From positions 883,501 to 947,500 of the forward strand of contig NZ_JAMZEG020000002.1 in assembly GCF_024435075.2 (NCBI RefSeq): a stretch of DNA of 64,000 bases. Reading direction: 5' to 3'. Origin of the DNA: Marinomonas maritima. GTDB lineage: Bacteria > Pseudomonadota > Gammaproteobacteria > Pseudomonadales > Marinomonadaceae. This document shows positions 1 to 8,394 of this stretch, in pieces. The position numbers were made by a program, and so were the translations under genes. How positions within the stretch are numbered: the first letter of the stretch is position 1; every line of letters begins with the position of its first letter. The notes below the pieces were generated by a model. It saw nothing but the letters and a program-made list of their open reading frames with translations. It ran no database searches and had not been told where the DNA came from.

Positions 1-960
1 CACAAAAATCCACATAACCTGACCAGAGGTTAAGCCCATTGTTCTAAGAATGGCGATGTCATTCCGTTTATCCGTTACGACCATTACCAAAGTGGAAACA
101 ATATTAAACGCGGCCACAGCAACAATTAGCAGAAGCAGCAAACCGATCATGGTTTTTTCCATTTTAATGGCTTGGAAAAGGTTACCATGCGTTCGAGTCC
201 AATCGCTTACCCTATTCTGCCCAGGCACAGCCCGAGCAATATCCCAAATGCGAGAAGGCGCTAAGAATAAATCATCAAATGAAATCCGTAATGCTTCGAC
301 CGAATCGTCTTGATAACGCTTTAGCTTGGCCGCATCCTTGATATTAATATACGCAAGGCTACTATCTAATTCAGCGCCCACTTCAAATGTTCCCACAACA
401 GTAAAGCGCTTCAGCACTGGAGCGACACCAGCAATAGAAACATTTGCCTTGGGCAAAATTGCAGTGACTTTATCGCCAATATCAACGCGTAACATTTTGG
501 CTAGCTGAGCACCCAATACGATACCAAAACGAGTGTCATTAAGAGCACTCAGAGAGCCTGAGGCCATGTTTTCATCAATGATTGACACTTTCTTTTCCAT
601 TTCTGGATTGATGCCATTTAAGATGGCGCCATGCACACTCGATCCAGATTGAAACATCACTTGAGCTTGAGTGTGGGGTGCGACACCAACCACATTCGGC
701 ATTTTTTCAACTAAGGTTGCCGTATTTCGCCAATCATCTAAAACCGGTCCACCCCATAAAGTTGCATGGGGAACCATGCCTAAAATTCGTTGACGCAGTT
801 CTCGGTCAAAGCCATTCATTACAGACAAAACGGTAATTAAAACCATTACACCAAGTGCCAGGCCAGCAATAGATGAAAAACTGATAAAAGAAATAAAGTG
901 GTTGGAACGTTTTGCCCGAGCATAACGCAGGCCGATGGCAATAGGGAGGAAGTTAATCAA
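1..960 (-). CDS. Lipoprotein-releasing ABC transporter permease, LolC/LolE family (3' part lies outside the window)
   Basis: Integral inner-membrane subunit of the LolCDE machine, which extracts mature lipoproteins from the inner membrane and hands them to LolA. About 320 residues are visible. They comprise a short cytoplasmic N-terminus, a first membrane segment around residues 22-45 that ends in the family-typical VMNGFDREL, a long periplasmic domain, and a second hydrophobic segment near residues 275-300 (MIGLLLLLIVAVAAF) followed by the conserved NDIAILRTMG stretch. I chose a TTG start because AAGGAC sits about 7 bases upstream and the homologous N-terminus (INFLPIAIGLRYARAK) begins right there; no ATG is available in frame. 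LolC and LolE cannot be told apart from this fragment. A lolD ATPase gene would be expected just beyond the window. Confidence 0.88.
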   Translation of the reverse strand, partial: MINFLPIAIGLRYARAKRSNHFISFISFSSIAGLALGVMVLITVLSVMNGFDRELRQRILGMVPHATLWGGPVLDDWRNTATLVEKMPNVVGVAPHTQAQVMFQSGSSVHGAILNGINPEMEKKVSIIDENMASGSLSALNDTRFGIVLGAQLAKMLRVDIGDKVTAILPKANVSIAGVAPVLKRFTVVGTFEVGAELDSSLAYINIKDAAKLKRYQDDSVEALRISFDDLFLAPSRIWDIARAVPGQNRVSDWTRTHGNLFQAIKMEKTMIGLLLLLIVAVAAFNIVSTLVMVVTDKRNDIAILRTMGLTSGQVMWIFV

Positions 961-991
961 TGTATGTCCTTGTATGACAAGCTTTAATGGC

Positions 992-1019
992 AAAAATGGA
1001 GGAATATAATTCCTCCATT
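992..1019 (-). terminator. Rho-independent terminator of purC
   Basis: A perfect 10-bp stem (AATGGAGGAA / TTCCTCCATT, 5-base loop) is followed on the minus strand by a run of five T. It lies directly after the purC stop and before the lolC/E start, so it separates the two transcription units. Confidence 0.75.
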
Positions 1020-1041
1020 ATGGACTAAATCGCCAATACGC

Positions 1042-1758
1042 TTATGCGTCGAAATCAATACCTATACGACGACCTACATCCTCGTAAGCTTCAATCACGC
1101 CACCTAAGCCTTGACGGAAACGGTCTTTATCTAATTTTTCTCTGGTGTTTGCATCCCATAAACGACAACCGTCTGGGGAAAATTCATCACCCAATACAAC
1201 CTCGCCTTTATATAGGCCAAATTCTAGTTTGGAGTCCACTAGAATCATACCGCCTTCAGCAAAAATCGCTTTTAATACATCATTCACCTTAAATGTAAGC
1301 TCTTTTGCTTTTGCAAGGTCGCCTGCTTTTGCCCATCCGAATGATTCAACATGAGATTCGTTGATCATTGGGTCACCTAACGCGTCATTCTTTAAAAATA
1401 GCTCAAACGTTGGGGGCGTTAACGTAATGCCTTCCTCTACACCTAGACGACGGCATAAGCTCCCCGCCGCGACATTTCGAACAACACACTCAATAGGCAT
1501 CATGTCAAGACACTTAACCAGTGACTCTGTATCACTTAAAAGCTTTTCAAAATGCGTAGGAATTCCTGCTTCTTGTAGCTTTGTCATGATGAATGCATTG
1601 AACTTATTATTCACCATGCCTTTGCGGTCAAGCTGCTCTATTCTTTTACCATCAAATGCAGAGGTGTCATCACGAAACACTAGAACCATTTTGTCAGGAT
1701 CATCTGTACGAAATACAGATTTTGCCTTACCTGCATACAGCTCTTGTCGTTTTTCCAT
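1042..1758 (-). CDS. purC: Phosphoribosylaminoimidazole-succinocarboxamide synthase (SAICAR synthetase)
   Basis: Cytosolic enzyme of de novo purine synthesis. It joins CAIR and aspartate, using ATP, to give SAICAR. The N-terminus MEKRQELYAGKAKSVF is the nucleotide-binding beginning of the family, and the characteristic signatures MPIECVVRNVAAGS and ILVDSKLEFG are present. The length of 238 residues is standard (E. coli 237). A longer in-frame start exists 6 codons upstream, but GGAGA lies 8 bases before the chosen ATG and the family N-terminus starts there. It is the last gene of dapA-bamC-purC, the same order as in E. coli, about 41 bases after bamC, and is probably co-transcribed with it. 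Confidence 0.97.
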   Translation of the reverse strand: MEKRQELYAGKAKSVFRTDDPDKMVLVFRDDTSAFDGKRIEQLDRKGMVNNKFNAFIMTKLQEAGIPTHFEKLLSDTESLVKCLDMMPIECVVRNVAAGSLCRRLGVEEGITLTPPTFELFLKNDALGDPMINESHVESFGWAKAGDLAKAKELTFKVNDVLKAIFAEGGMILVDSKLEFGLYKGEVVLGDEFSPDGCRLWDANTREKLDKDRFRQGLGGVIEAYEDVGRRIGIDFDA

Positions 1759-1799
1759 TGGAGGGTCTCCGGTCATCTTTTCTGAGGGGTTAATCTTAA

Positions 1800-2873
1800 T
1801 TAGTTTACAAAGCGTTGTGTTAAATGAAACGACGTCACTTCTGGATAATCTGTTGCAGAAACATCGATCACTAAAAAATCACCCGCTTTTTGGTGGGTAA
1901 TCTTATACGGGTATTCTCGCTCTTCCCAACCCACATCATCTAAGTTTCGACGATATACATTGAACAATTTTTGCTTTTCACCCTTTCCTACTGGAATATT
2001 GAAATCGACCACATCACCAATACGAGCAACATCTTCCGGAGGCACTGGCGCAAGTAACGGATCTACTCCTGGAACAATGTAGATTCCAGCCGCACTCAAT
2101 GTCATTTCTAATTCAGATGGCGAAACATTATTGCCTAGGCGTATTGAATAAATACCCTTATGGTCAACCCATACTGGAAATGAAACCGCATCATCGCGAT
2201 TCGATAAATAAGCAGAAGATTGATTTAATTGACGTCCTATTGTTCCCCATAGGCGTATCGCAACAGAGTAGGCATCGTCATTTTGATCTGGACTTATCCA
2301 GCCACTTGGTTCGACATCTTGCTGCTCATCACGAAACTGGACACGCATCAAAGTTTTACCTTCTATTTCATTGAAACGAAATGAGAATGCGGTTTGAGCT
2401 GGATGTATGCGTGTAATGCTACTCCACAATGACGCCCACCAACCTTGTGGATGAAAATCAAACGGAACCGTGGTTATTTGATCATCAGTTTGCGTTGAAA
2501 TCGGTGTGCCTGCACCATGTAATGCGGTAAGGAAATCAGCCACGATACGTTTTGATTTCTCTTTGCTTGCAGGTATTAAAAACTCAATCGCATCGTCTTG
2601 TTCTGTAATCCCAACCGCAACCATAGGATAAAATACAAACGGCGCTCTAGGTGTGACAAATGGCTTCGAAGGCTCTAGATCCGCAATCGCTGTTTCATTT
2701 GGAATGACTAGAGTGTCTTTTGACGATGCTGACCCCGGAGGTACTGCCAATGTTGAGACAGCCGGTTTTTGATCCTGATAATCATCTGAATGATCGGTAA
2801 AAAAAACACTGCAACCAGACAATATTAGAGTGAGTGAACCCGCTCCCATTAACTGTAATGTAAACTTATTCAT
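1800..2873 (-). CDS. bamC: Outer membrane assembly lipoprotein BamC (NlpB)
   Basis: Lipoprotein subunit of the Bam complex, which folds beta-barrel proteins into the outer membrane. It has a type II signal peptide with lipobox LSGC at residues 18-21, so Cys21 would be the lipidated N-terminus. A low-complexity linker follows (residues about 22-70), then two helix-grip-like domains over the rest of 357 residues. E. coli BamC is about 344 residues. Its ATG overlaps the dapA stop as ATGA, which indicates translational coupling. Identification rests on the lipobox, the size and the position between dapA and purC, since sequence conservation in this family is weak. Confidence 0.9.
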   Translation of the reverse strand: MNKFTLQLMGAGSLTLILSGCSVFFTDHSDDYQDQKPAVSTLAVPPGSASSKDTLVIPNETAIADLEPSKPFVTPRAPFVFYPMVAVGITEQDDAIEFLIPASKEKSKRIVADFLTALHGAGTPISTQTDDQITTVPFDFHPQGWWASLWSSITRIHPAQTAFSFRFNEIEGKTLMRVQFRDEQQDVEPSGWISPDQNDDAYSVAIRLWGTIGRQLNQSSAYLSNRDDAVSFPVWVDHKGIYSIRLGNNVSPSELEMTLSAAGIYIVPGVDPLLAPVPPEDVARIGDVVDFNIPVGKGEKQKLFNVYRRNLDDVGWEEREYPYKITHQKAGDFLVIDVSATDYPEVTSFHLTQRFVN

Positions 2874-3751
2874 ACTAATAAAACTCCAGCTTCTATCATT
2901 GCTTGCCTAACAGCAGAGTGATGCTGTTCAGAAAGAGGTGTTAATGGTAGTCGAATCCCTTCTTCGCATAGTCCTAATTGACTACAAGCCCATTTTACAG
3001 GGATAGGGTTAGACTCTAGAAATAAATTTGTGTGTAGTGAGCTGATAGTGCTGTCAATTGAATGAGCGCGATCAGCGTCGCCAGTTAACGCAAATTCAGC
3101 TGCTTGCGCCACGGCTTTTGGAGCCACATTCGCGGTAACTGAAATATTGCCTTTGCCACCAAGGAGTATAAGTGAAATCGCCGTTGGGTCATCGCCAGAA
3201 TAAACAGCGAAGCTTGCAGGCAATAACTTAATAAGAGCTTCTCCTCGCTCTAAATTGCCTGTGGCATCTTTAATTCCCACTATGTTGTTGATTGCAGAAA
3301 GTCTAACGACGGTTTCATTTTGCATATCACATGCCGTTCTACCTGGCACATTGTAAAGAATTTGAGGGATTTCAACGGCGTCTGCAATGGCTTTGAAATG
3401 CTGAAACAAACCCTCTTGTGTTGGCTTGTTGTAATACGGTGTGACCAGTAAGCAGGCATCTGCTCCTGCTTCTTTTGCGCGACGAGTCAGATCAATAGCT
3501 TCATGCGTTGCATTTGCACCAGTACCCGCAATAACCGGCACTCGACCATTCACAGTATTGACTACCTGTCGAATCACATTGGCGTGTTCTACTGGTGTCA
3601 AAGTGGAAGATTCGCCCGTCGTGCCTACGGCAACAATGCCGTGTGTACCTTCATTAATATGAAACTCTATTAGATCATCTAATTTTTTAGTATCTACAGC
3701 GCCATCTGGTGACATCGGTGTGATAAGCGCAACTAAACTACCTGTGATCAT
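2870..3751 (-). CDS. dapA: 4-hydroxy-tetrahydrodipicolinate synthase
   Basis: First committed enzyme of the lysine/meso-diaminopimelate pathway. It condenses pyruvate with aspartate semialdehyde in the cytosol. The 293-residue protein shows the TIM-barrel aldolase signatures: the Thr44-Thr45 pair in GTTGESSTL, YYNKPTQEG and YNVPGRT with the catalytic tyrosine and substrate arginine, and the Schiff-base lysine in GIKDATGN. It is the first gene of the dapA-bamC-purC unit, and bamC starts inside its stop codon. Aspartate semialdehyde is supplied by asd, also in this window near 51 kb. No gcvR gene lies upstream, unlike in E. coli. Confidence 0.98.
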   Translation of the reverse strand: MITGSLVALITPMSPDGAVDTKKLDDLIEFHINEGTHGIVAVGTTGESSTLTPVEHANVIRQVVNTVNGRVPVIAGTGANATHEAIDLTRRAKEAGADACLLVTPYYNKPTQEGLFQHFKAIADAVEIPQILYNVPGRTACDMQNETVVRLSAINNIVGIKDATGNLERGEALIKLLPASFAVYSGDDPTAISLILLGGKGNISVTANVAPKAVAQAAEFALTGDADRAHSIDSTISSLHTNLFLESNPIPVKWACSQLGLCEEGIRLPLTPLSEQHHSAVRQAMIEAGVLLV

Positions 3752-3960
3752 TTCGAGCCTCCGATAAAATTATAAGCGCGCCTATAGTAACGTCCAGATT
3801 CAGGTTTAACAATAATCGAGGGGCGTAAAGCCAGGGTAAATTAGCGAGAAAGCGCATTCGGTGGGATTTTTTGCTTAGCTCTTGTTAAGCTAAGACTTTT
3901 TCACTAAGAATAAACAAATTATTTTTCTTTAAATATTTAGTTGAACAGAGAGTAATTATT

Positions 3961-4410
3961 ATGACAATCGAAATTGGACAAATTGCGCCGGACTTTAGTG
4001 CGAAAGATCAGAATGGTGAGATAATCACACTTAGTCAATTCAAAGGTAAGAAAGTTGCTTTGTATTTCTACCCAAGAGATTCTACACCTGGCTGTACGGC
4101 TCAAGCTTGCGACCTACGCGACAATTATCAAACGTTACTAGAGCAAGATTTTGTTATTCTTGGAGTCAGTACTGATACAGAGAAAAAACATCAAAATTTC
4201 ATCGCTAAGTACAATCTACCTTTTCCATTGATCGCTGATACTGAAAAAGACGTGCACGAGTTATACGGAACTTGGCAGCTAAAGAAATTTATGGGCCGAG
4301 AATCCATGGGAACAGTAAGAACAACGTTTATTATCGATGAAAACGGCCTGATCTCAGACATTATTAGCAAAGTAAAAACCAAAGAACATGCAGCTCAAAT
4401 CCTGAAATAA
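3961..4410 (+). CDS. bcp: Thioredoxin-dependent peroxiredoxin, Bcp/PrxQ type
   Basis: Cytosolic thiol peroxidase that reduces hydrogen peroxide and organic hydroperoxides. The 149-residue sequence has the thioredoxin-fold core with PRDSTPGCTAQACDLRD: peroxidatic Cys45 in the TPGCT motif and resolving Cys50 five residues later, the signature spacing of atypical 2-Cys PrxQ. The conserved arginine side is seen in TVRTTFIID. It is divergent from dapA across about 210 bases, a neighbourhood also seen around E. coli bcp. A strong terminator follows. Confidence 0.96.
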   Translation: MTIEIGQIAPDFSAKDQNGEIITLSQFKGKKVALYFYPRDSTPGCTAQACDLRDNYQTLLEQDFVILGVSTDTEKKHQNFIAKYNLPFPLIADTEKDVHELYGTWQLKKFMGRESMGTVRTTFIIDENGLISDIISKVKTKEHAAQILK

Positions 4411-4428
4411 GCAGAACTTAATAAAGGA

Positions 4429-4458
4429 GGTGCGATAATGCATCGCACCTTCTTTTTC
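4429..4458. terminator. Terminator between bcp and the convergent aldo/keto reductase gene
   Basis: An 8-bp GC-rich stem (GGTGCGAT / ATCGCACC, 5-base loop) is followed by TTCTTTTTCTT on the plus strand. It serves bcp and lies at the end of the opposing gene. Confidence 0.75.
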
Positions 4459-4462
4459 TTAT

Positions 4463-5443
4463 CTATATACCACCACGAATTTCCATTCTCACTTCTTCAC
4501 GATAAAAATCACCTAATAATTGATGCGTTTCTTTGCTCAAAGGAGGCAAAGATGACACGCCTGCATTGCGTATTACTTGAGAGGAATGGCTTGCGCCCGC
4601 AATAATACTAGACACCTGTGGTTGATCTAATATCCACCGAAGGGAGACATCCAGTACTGTTTGATTATCCGGCAATTTGTTTTTTAACGAGTCAACCAGA
4701 ATAACCCCCTTTTTAAAAGGAATACCGTTGAACGTTTCCCCAACATGGAAAGCGGCACCATCTTTGTTGTATGAGCGATGATCATGCTCATTGAATACAT
4801 AATCCGCGCGCATTTTTCCAGACAACAAACCACTCGCCAACGGTAAACGCACAATGATGCCGACATTGTTTTTCTCTGCTATTGGAAAAATCGACTCAAC
4901 AGCGTCTTGCCGAAAGACATTGAATAAAATCTGTAAACTGGCTATTTCAGGATGCTCACAGCAGAATTTTGCTTCATCTAGCATTTCCACACTAGCGCCG
5001 AAATGCTTGATAACACCTTCTTGTTTGAGGTCTTCCATCCAAGTAAGAATATCGCCAGCAAAAAGCACCTCTCTTGGTACGCAATGCAATTGAGCCAAAT
5101 CAATCGATTCAACCCCCAATCTTTTAGCCGAAGCCTGCAAACTCCTTTTCACAGATGCTTTGCTGTAACCATCAGGGTATAACGCGGCATCACGTCCAAC
5201 TTTTGTAGCAATAATGGGCGGCGTTGTTAAAGCCCGGCGCCATTGCCCTATTCGTTGCTCACTTAAACCGCCGCCGTACACGTCCGCTGTATCAAAAAAA
5301 CTGATTCCGTGATCAACAGCCGTTTGCAAAATAGCATTTGCCTCTTTATCTTCCACGGGGCCAAAGTCATTCCCCAGCTGCCAGCATCCCAAGCCAATTT
5401 CTGAGACCTTGAAACCTGTTTTACCTAATATTCTTGTATTCAT
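4463..5443 (-). CDS. Aldo/keto reductase
   Basis: NADPH-dependent oxidoreductase of the aldo/keto reductase superfamily; the substrate cannot be deduced. The catalytic tetrad is visible in order: Asp51 and Tyr56 in FFDTADVYGGG, Lys81 in ATKVGRD and His120 in AQLHCVP. The C-terminal cofactor-binding part contains SSIIAGASHSSQV. At 326 residues it is a normal single-domain member, closest in style to the L-glyceraldehyde/perakine reductase-like group. It is transcribed divergently from a LysR-type gene, its most likely regulator, with the shared control region in between. Confidence 0.9.
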   Translation of the reverse strand: MNTRILGKTGFKVSEIGLGCWQLGNDFGPVEDKEANAILQTAVDHGISFFDTADVYGGGLSEQRIGQWRRALTTPPIIATKVGRDAALYPDGYSKASVKRSLQASAKRLGVESIDLAQLHCVPREVLFAGDILTWMEDLKQEGVIKHFGASVEMLDEAKFCCEHPEIASLQILFNVFRQDAVESIFPIAEKNNVGIIVRLPLASGLLSGKMRADYVFNEHDHRSYNKDGAAFHVGETFNGIPFKKGVILVDSLKNKLPDNQTVLDVSLRWILDQPQVSSIIAGASHSSQVIRNAGVSSLPPLSKETHQLLGDFYREEVRMEIRGGI

Positions 5444-5549
5444 AACCCTTCTCCATGCCCACTATTAGCGAATGGCACTACTATACGAGTCTTTAAACTG
5501 TTTATAATTATCAATACATTAAATGCATTGTTTATTGAGACTTAACAAT

Positions 5550-6446
5550 ATGAATATTCATCTTCCTGAGGGCATACGAACATTTTTAGCGGTTGTGGAA
5601 GCCCATAGCTTCTCCAAAGCCGCCGAGCAACTTAATATTTCCCGAGCGCGAGTCTCGCAGATTATTAGTCGTCTAGAAAAAGACATGGGCGTTCAGTTAC
5701 TTTATCGGTCGACTCGATCTCTTTCTTTATCGCCCGCTGGAGACACATTTTATCAACTGTCACGACAAGGTATTGATCAGCTGGAGCATGCGGTTCTATC
5801 GGCCCAGAATGCACACTCAAGTATTAGCGGACAGATCAGAATCAATGCGGTAGGTGGTTTATTCGGTGAAGAAATACTCGCACCAATATTGGTTCGCTTT
5901 ATGGGGGAAAACCCTGAAATAGAAATAGATTTAAGCTTTTCAAGCACTCGGGAGGACTTAATCGAAGCGCAATATGATTTGGTGGTGAGAATGGGGGTTT
6001 TACCTAATTCAAACCTCATTGGTCGCAAGCTCACCAGCTACACAAACCATCTTGTCGCCAGCCCAAACTACCTAAAGTCAATGCCAGCACTTAATAGTCC
6101 AAAGGACTTACTGGATCACGCTTTGATTAATGGTTCGGTGAGAAGGTGGTCTTTTACAAATACCTCAAACGATGAAAGATACGAACTTCCAGTACAAGGC
6201 AAATTAAAATGTTCAAATGGACACGTAGCAAAATTAGCAACACTAAGTGGTGCAGGTATATCCCGTCAGCCAGCTTATTATGTAGAACAAGAGATTGAAT
6301 CTGGGAGACTCATTGAAATACTTCCACAGTGGCAATTACCTCCTTCCGATGTCACGCTGCTTTACCCTCAATCGAGAAACATAAGCCTTAGAGTAAAAGC
6401 GCTGGTGCACTATCTCATTGAAGCCTTTAAGATAAGCAACGATTAA
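5550..6446 (+). CDS. LysR-family transcriptional regulator (adjacent to the aldo/keto reductase)
   Basis: DNA-binding regulator with an N-terminal winged helix-turn-helix (about residues 5-62: FLAVVEAHSFSKAAEQLNIS, then RVSQIISRLEKDMG) and a C-terminal effector domain of the CrgA/DsdC-like subgroup. The start used here gives MNIHLPEGIRTF and 298 residues. An in-frame ATG nine codons upstream would add MHCLLRLNN, which has no family match; neither start has a strong ribosome-binding site. It is divergent from the aldo/keto reductase gene and 35 bases before the AEC permease gene, so it may regulate both and be co-transcribed with the permease. The inducer is unknown. Confidence 0.88.
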   Translation: MNIHLPEGIRTFLAVVEAHSFSKAAEQLNISRARVSQIISRLEKDMGVQLLYRSTRSLSLSPAGDTFYQLSRQGIDQLEHAVLSAQNAHSSISGQIRINAVGGLFGEEILAPILVRFMGENPEIEIDLSFSSTREDLIEAQYDLVVRMGVLPNSNLIGRKLTSYTNHLVASPNYLKSMPALNSPKDLLDHALINGSVRRWSFTNTSNDERYELPVQGKLKCSNGHVAKLATLSGAGISRQPAYYVEQEIESGRLIEILPQWQLPPSDVTLLYPQSRNISLRVKALVHYLIEAFKISND

Positions 6447-6481
6447 AACAAAAGAACGCACAATACAAACAAAGGTTTTCT

Positions 6482-7366
6482 ATGCTAACGGCATTGGCTG
6501 ACGCACTCGCTCCCATTCTACTCATTATTGGCTTAGGCTTTTTTCTTGGCAAGAGAACAGACTATCTAAACAGTCCCTCGTTAGGCGCTTTGGTCTCAAA
6601 TTTAGGCTTACCTGCTTTGTTACTTTACTCGGTATTATCGATGCAAATGCAGGTTTTCAGCATGCTAAAAATCATTGCTGCGACTGTTATTGTGCTAGCT
6701 GTTGTAGCATTGCTTTCGTACGTTTTTTTAAAAACTTTTAAATTGCCGACACGCTTCTACTTACCTCCGCTGGTCAACCCAAACACAGGCAATCTTGGTA
6801 TCCCTATCGCTTACGCCTTGTTTGGAAATGAAGGCATGGCCATTGCGGTCGTCATTTCATCGGTCGTACAAATCAGCCACTTCACTTTAGGGGTTGGCTT
6901 TATGTCTGGAGCCTATCATCCAAAACAATTGCTCAAAAATGGCCCTGTCATTGCTTTATTACTTGGTGCGGCTTTATTAAGCTTTAAGGTGAATTTACCT
7001 GCGCCATTAATGAATACATTGAGCATGCTCAGTAATATTACATTACCCATCATGCTGATGCTTCTTGGTAAGTCTCTAAGTAGCTTGAGCATAAAAGAAA
7101 GCAGTAAAATCAATAGAGCGGCGGCCTTGTCTCTATTCCGTCCTGTCGTAGGTGTATTGAGCGCATGCCTCGTTGTCTATTTTTTCCCACTCAGTCACTT
7201 AGAAAGTTCTGTATTAATTGTGCTGAATGCAATGCCAGTTGCCGTTATCAGCTACATGCTGACTATCAAGTTTAAAGGGCCGGTTGATGACATTGCGCTG
7301 ATGATTCTTCTTTCTTTACCTGTGTCTCTTTTCATTGTGGGCTTTCTATGGTGGTTTCACCTTTAA
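6482..7366 (+). CDS. AEC-family permease (auxin efflux carrier / malate permease-like)
   Basis: Polytopic inner-membrane transporter of the AEC family (bile/arsenite/riboflavin transporter fold). The 294 residues are almost entirely hydrophobic, giving about ten membrane spans in two repeated halves. The conserved asparagine/proline motif NPNTGNLGIPIAYALFG in the middle is typical of the transport core. Family members export or exchange carboxylates such as malate; the substrate here is not predictable. It follows the LysR gene on the same strand by 35 bases and is convergent with the next LysR gene, with only one base between the stop codons. Confidence 0.85.
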   Translation: MLTALADALAPILLIIGLGFFLGKRTDYLNSPSLGALVSNLGLPALLLYSVLSMQMQVFSMLKIIAATVIVLAVVALLSYVFLKTFKLPTRFYLPPLVNPNTGNLGIPIAYALFGNEGMAIAVVISSVVQISHFTLGVGFMSGAYHPKQLLKNGPVIALLLGAALLSFKVNLPAPLMNTLSMLSNITLPIMLMLLGKSLSSLSIKESSKINRAAALSLFRPVVGVLSACLVVYFFPLSHLESSVLIVLNAMPVAVISYMLTIKFKGPVDDIALMILLSLPVSLFIVGFLWWFHL

Positions 7367-7367
7367 G

Positions 7368-8264
7368 CTACTTAGATTTAAGCCAATCAAGGAAAACTGT
7401 AACAGGTGCGGTTGGGGCTCGCTGCTTAGGAAGCGCAATATAATAACCATTATTGGATTGCACGGTGAAATTTGATAGTGGGACCAATACTCCACTTTGA
7501 ATATAGTCATCCAACAGCGGCGACCATCCAAGGCCAATACCTTGCCCAGAAATAGCGGCCTGAACTAATAATGTATAATTATCAAACTCCATAACTGATT
7601 CTGATGGCTGCCATTGTGAGCCATTCAGCTGAAAAAGTGACTCCCAATCCATCCACTTTTGTCCCATATCTGCGTTTAGCCTTAATAAAGGCGATTTAAC
7701 TAACTCCGTCAGGTGTGTAAAACCCGCAAATTCATCAAATAATTTTGGACTACAGACGGGATACACTATTTCCGGTAAGAGCTTTTCGGTCAAATATCCT
7801 TGATATCGCCCCTCACCAAATAAAATCGCCACATCAGCTTCAATAGACACTAAATCCATTTCTGATTGAGAAGTTTGGATGCGGATATCAATGTCTTTAT
7901 GCAATCGACGAAACTCTGGCAACCTAGGCATTAGCCAAAAAGCGGCAAAAGCGAAATCCGTTGCGACAGTAATGCGTTGTGTTTTAGGTTTCTGTTTTAT
8001 TTTTTGCAGCACATCTCGTAAATCTCGCAGGCTCGACTGTGTCGTTTTTAGCAAAACATGCCCTGCATCCGTAAGCACAACACCACGATAAATTCGTTCA
8101 AAAAGAGCGACGCCAAGAGATGCTTCTAACATTCGTATTTGCTGGCTTACCGCTGGCTGCGTGGTGCCTAATTCGCGCGCTGCTGCGGTAAAGCTTAGCA
8201 ACCTTGCTGATGTTTCAAAAACGACAAGGGATTGTAAAGGCGGAAGTTCAGTATCCATTAACAT
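7368..8264 (-). CDS. LysR-family regulator of choline-O-sulfate utilisation
   Basis: LysR-type activator/repressor with the N-terminal helix-turn-helix ELPPLQSLVVFETSARLLSFTAAARELGTTQPAVSQQI and the GcvA-like effector domain; 298 residues. It is transcribed divergently from betC. The combination of this LysR type with betC and choX is the arrangement known for choline-sulfate utilisation transcription factors (TIGR03418-type), so control of betC-choX is the best inference. Two in-frame ATG codons occur at the beginning, the second two codons later; the first is kept here because GGGATAAG lies upstream of it. Confidence 0.85.
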   Translation of the reverse strand: MLMDTELPPLQSLVVFETSARLLSFTAAARELGTTQPAVSQQIRMLEASLGVALFERIYRGVVLTDAGHVLLKTTQSSLRDLRDVLQKIKQKPKTQRITVATDFAFAAFWLMPRLPEFRRLHKDIDIRIQTSQSEMDLVSIEADVAILFGEGRYQGYLTEKLLPEIVYPVCSPKLFDEFAGFTHLTELVKSPLLRLNADMGQKWMDWESLFQLNGSQWQPSESVMEFDNYTLLVQAAISGQGIGLGWSPLLDDYIQSGVLVPLSNFTVQSNNGYYIALPKQRAPTAPVTVFLDWLKSK

Positions 8265-8289
8265 AAGTAAAGCTTATCCCGTGCATAAG
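8263..8289. promoter_or_regulatory. Candidate operator in the regulator/betC divergent region
   Basis: Three half-sites occur in alternating orientation, ATAAG-N5-CTTAT-N7-ATAAG. The second and third form a dyad with the T-N11-A architecture bound by LysR proteins. It sits at the 5' end of the regulator gene, about 105 bases before betC, a position suited to autoregulation plus activation of betC. This is pattern evidence only. Confidence 0.4.
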
Positions 8290-8394
8290 ATTTAGGTCAG
8301 TTTACAACATTGGTTTCATAGCGCAATGTTACTAAAACAAGGCGATTAGTGACAATAGATCCTTATCTACATCCTTTTTACATTAGAGAAAATT

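Noticed and set aside
1..508. Plus-strand open frames over the left edge
   Set aside because: They are the complement of the LolC/LolE gene and show no protein-like features.
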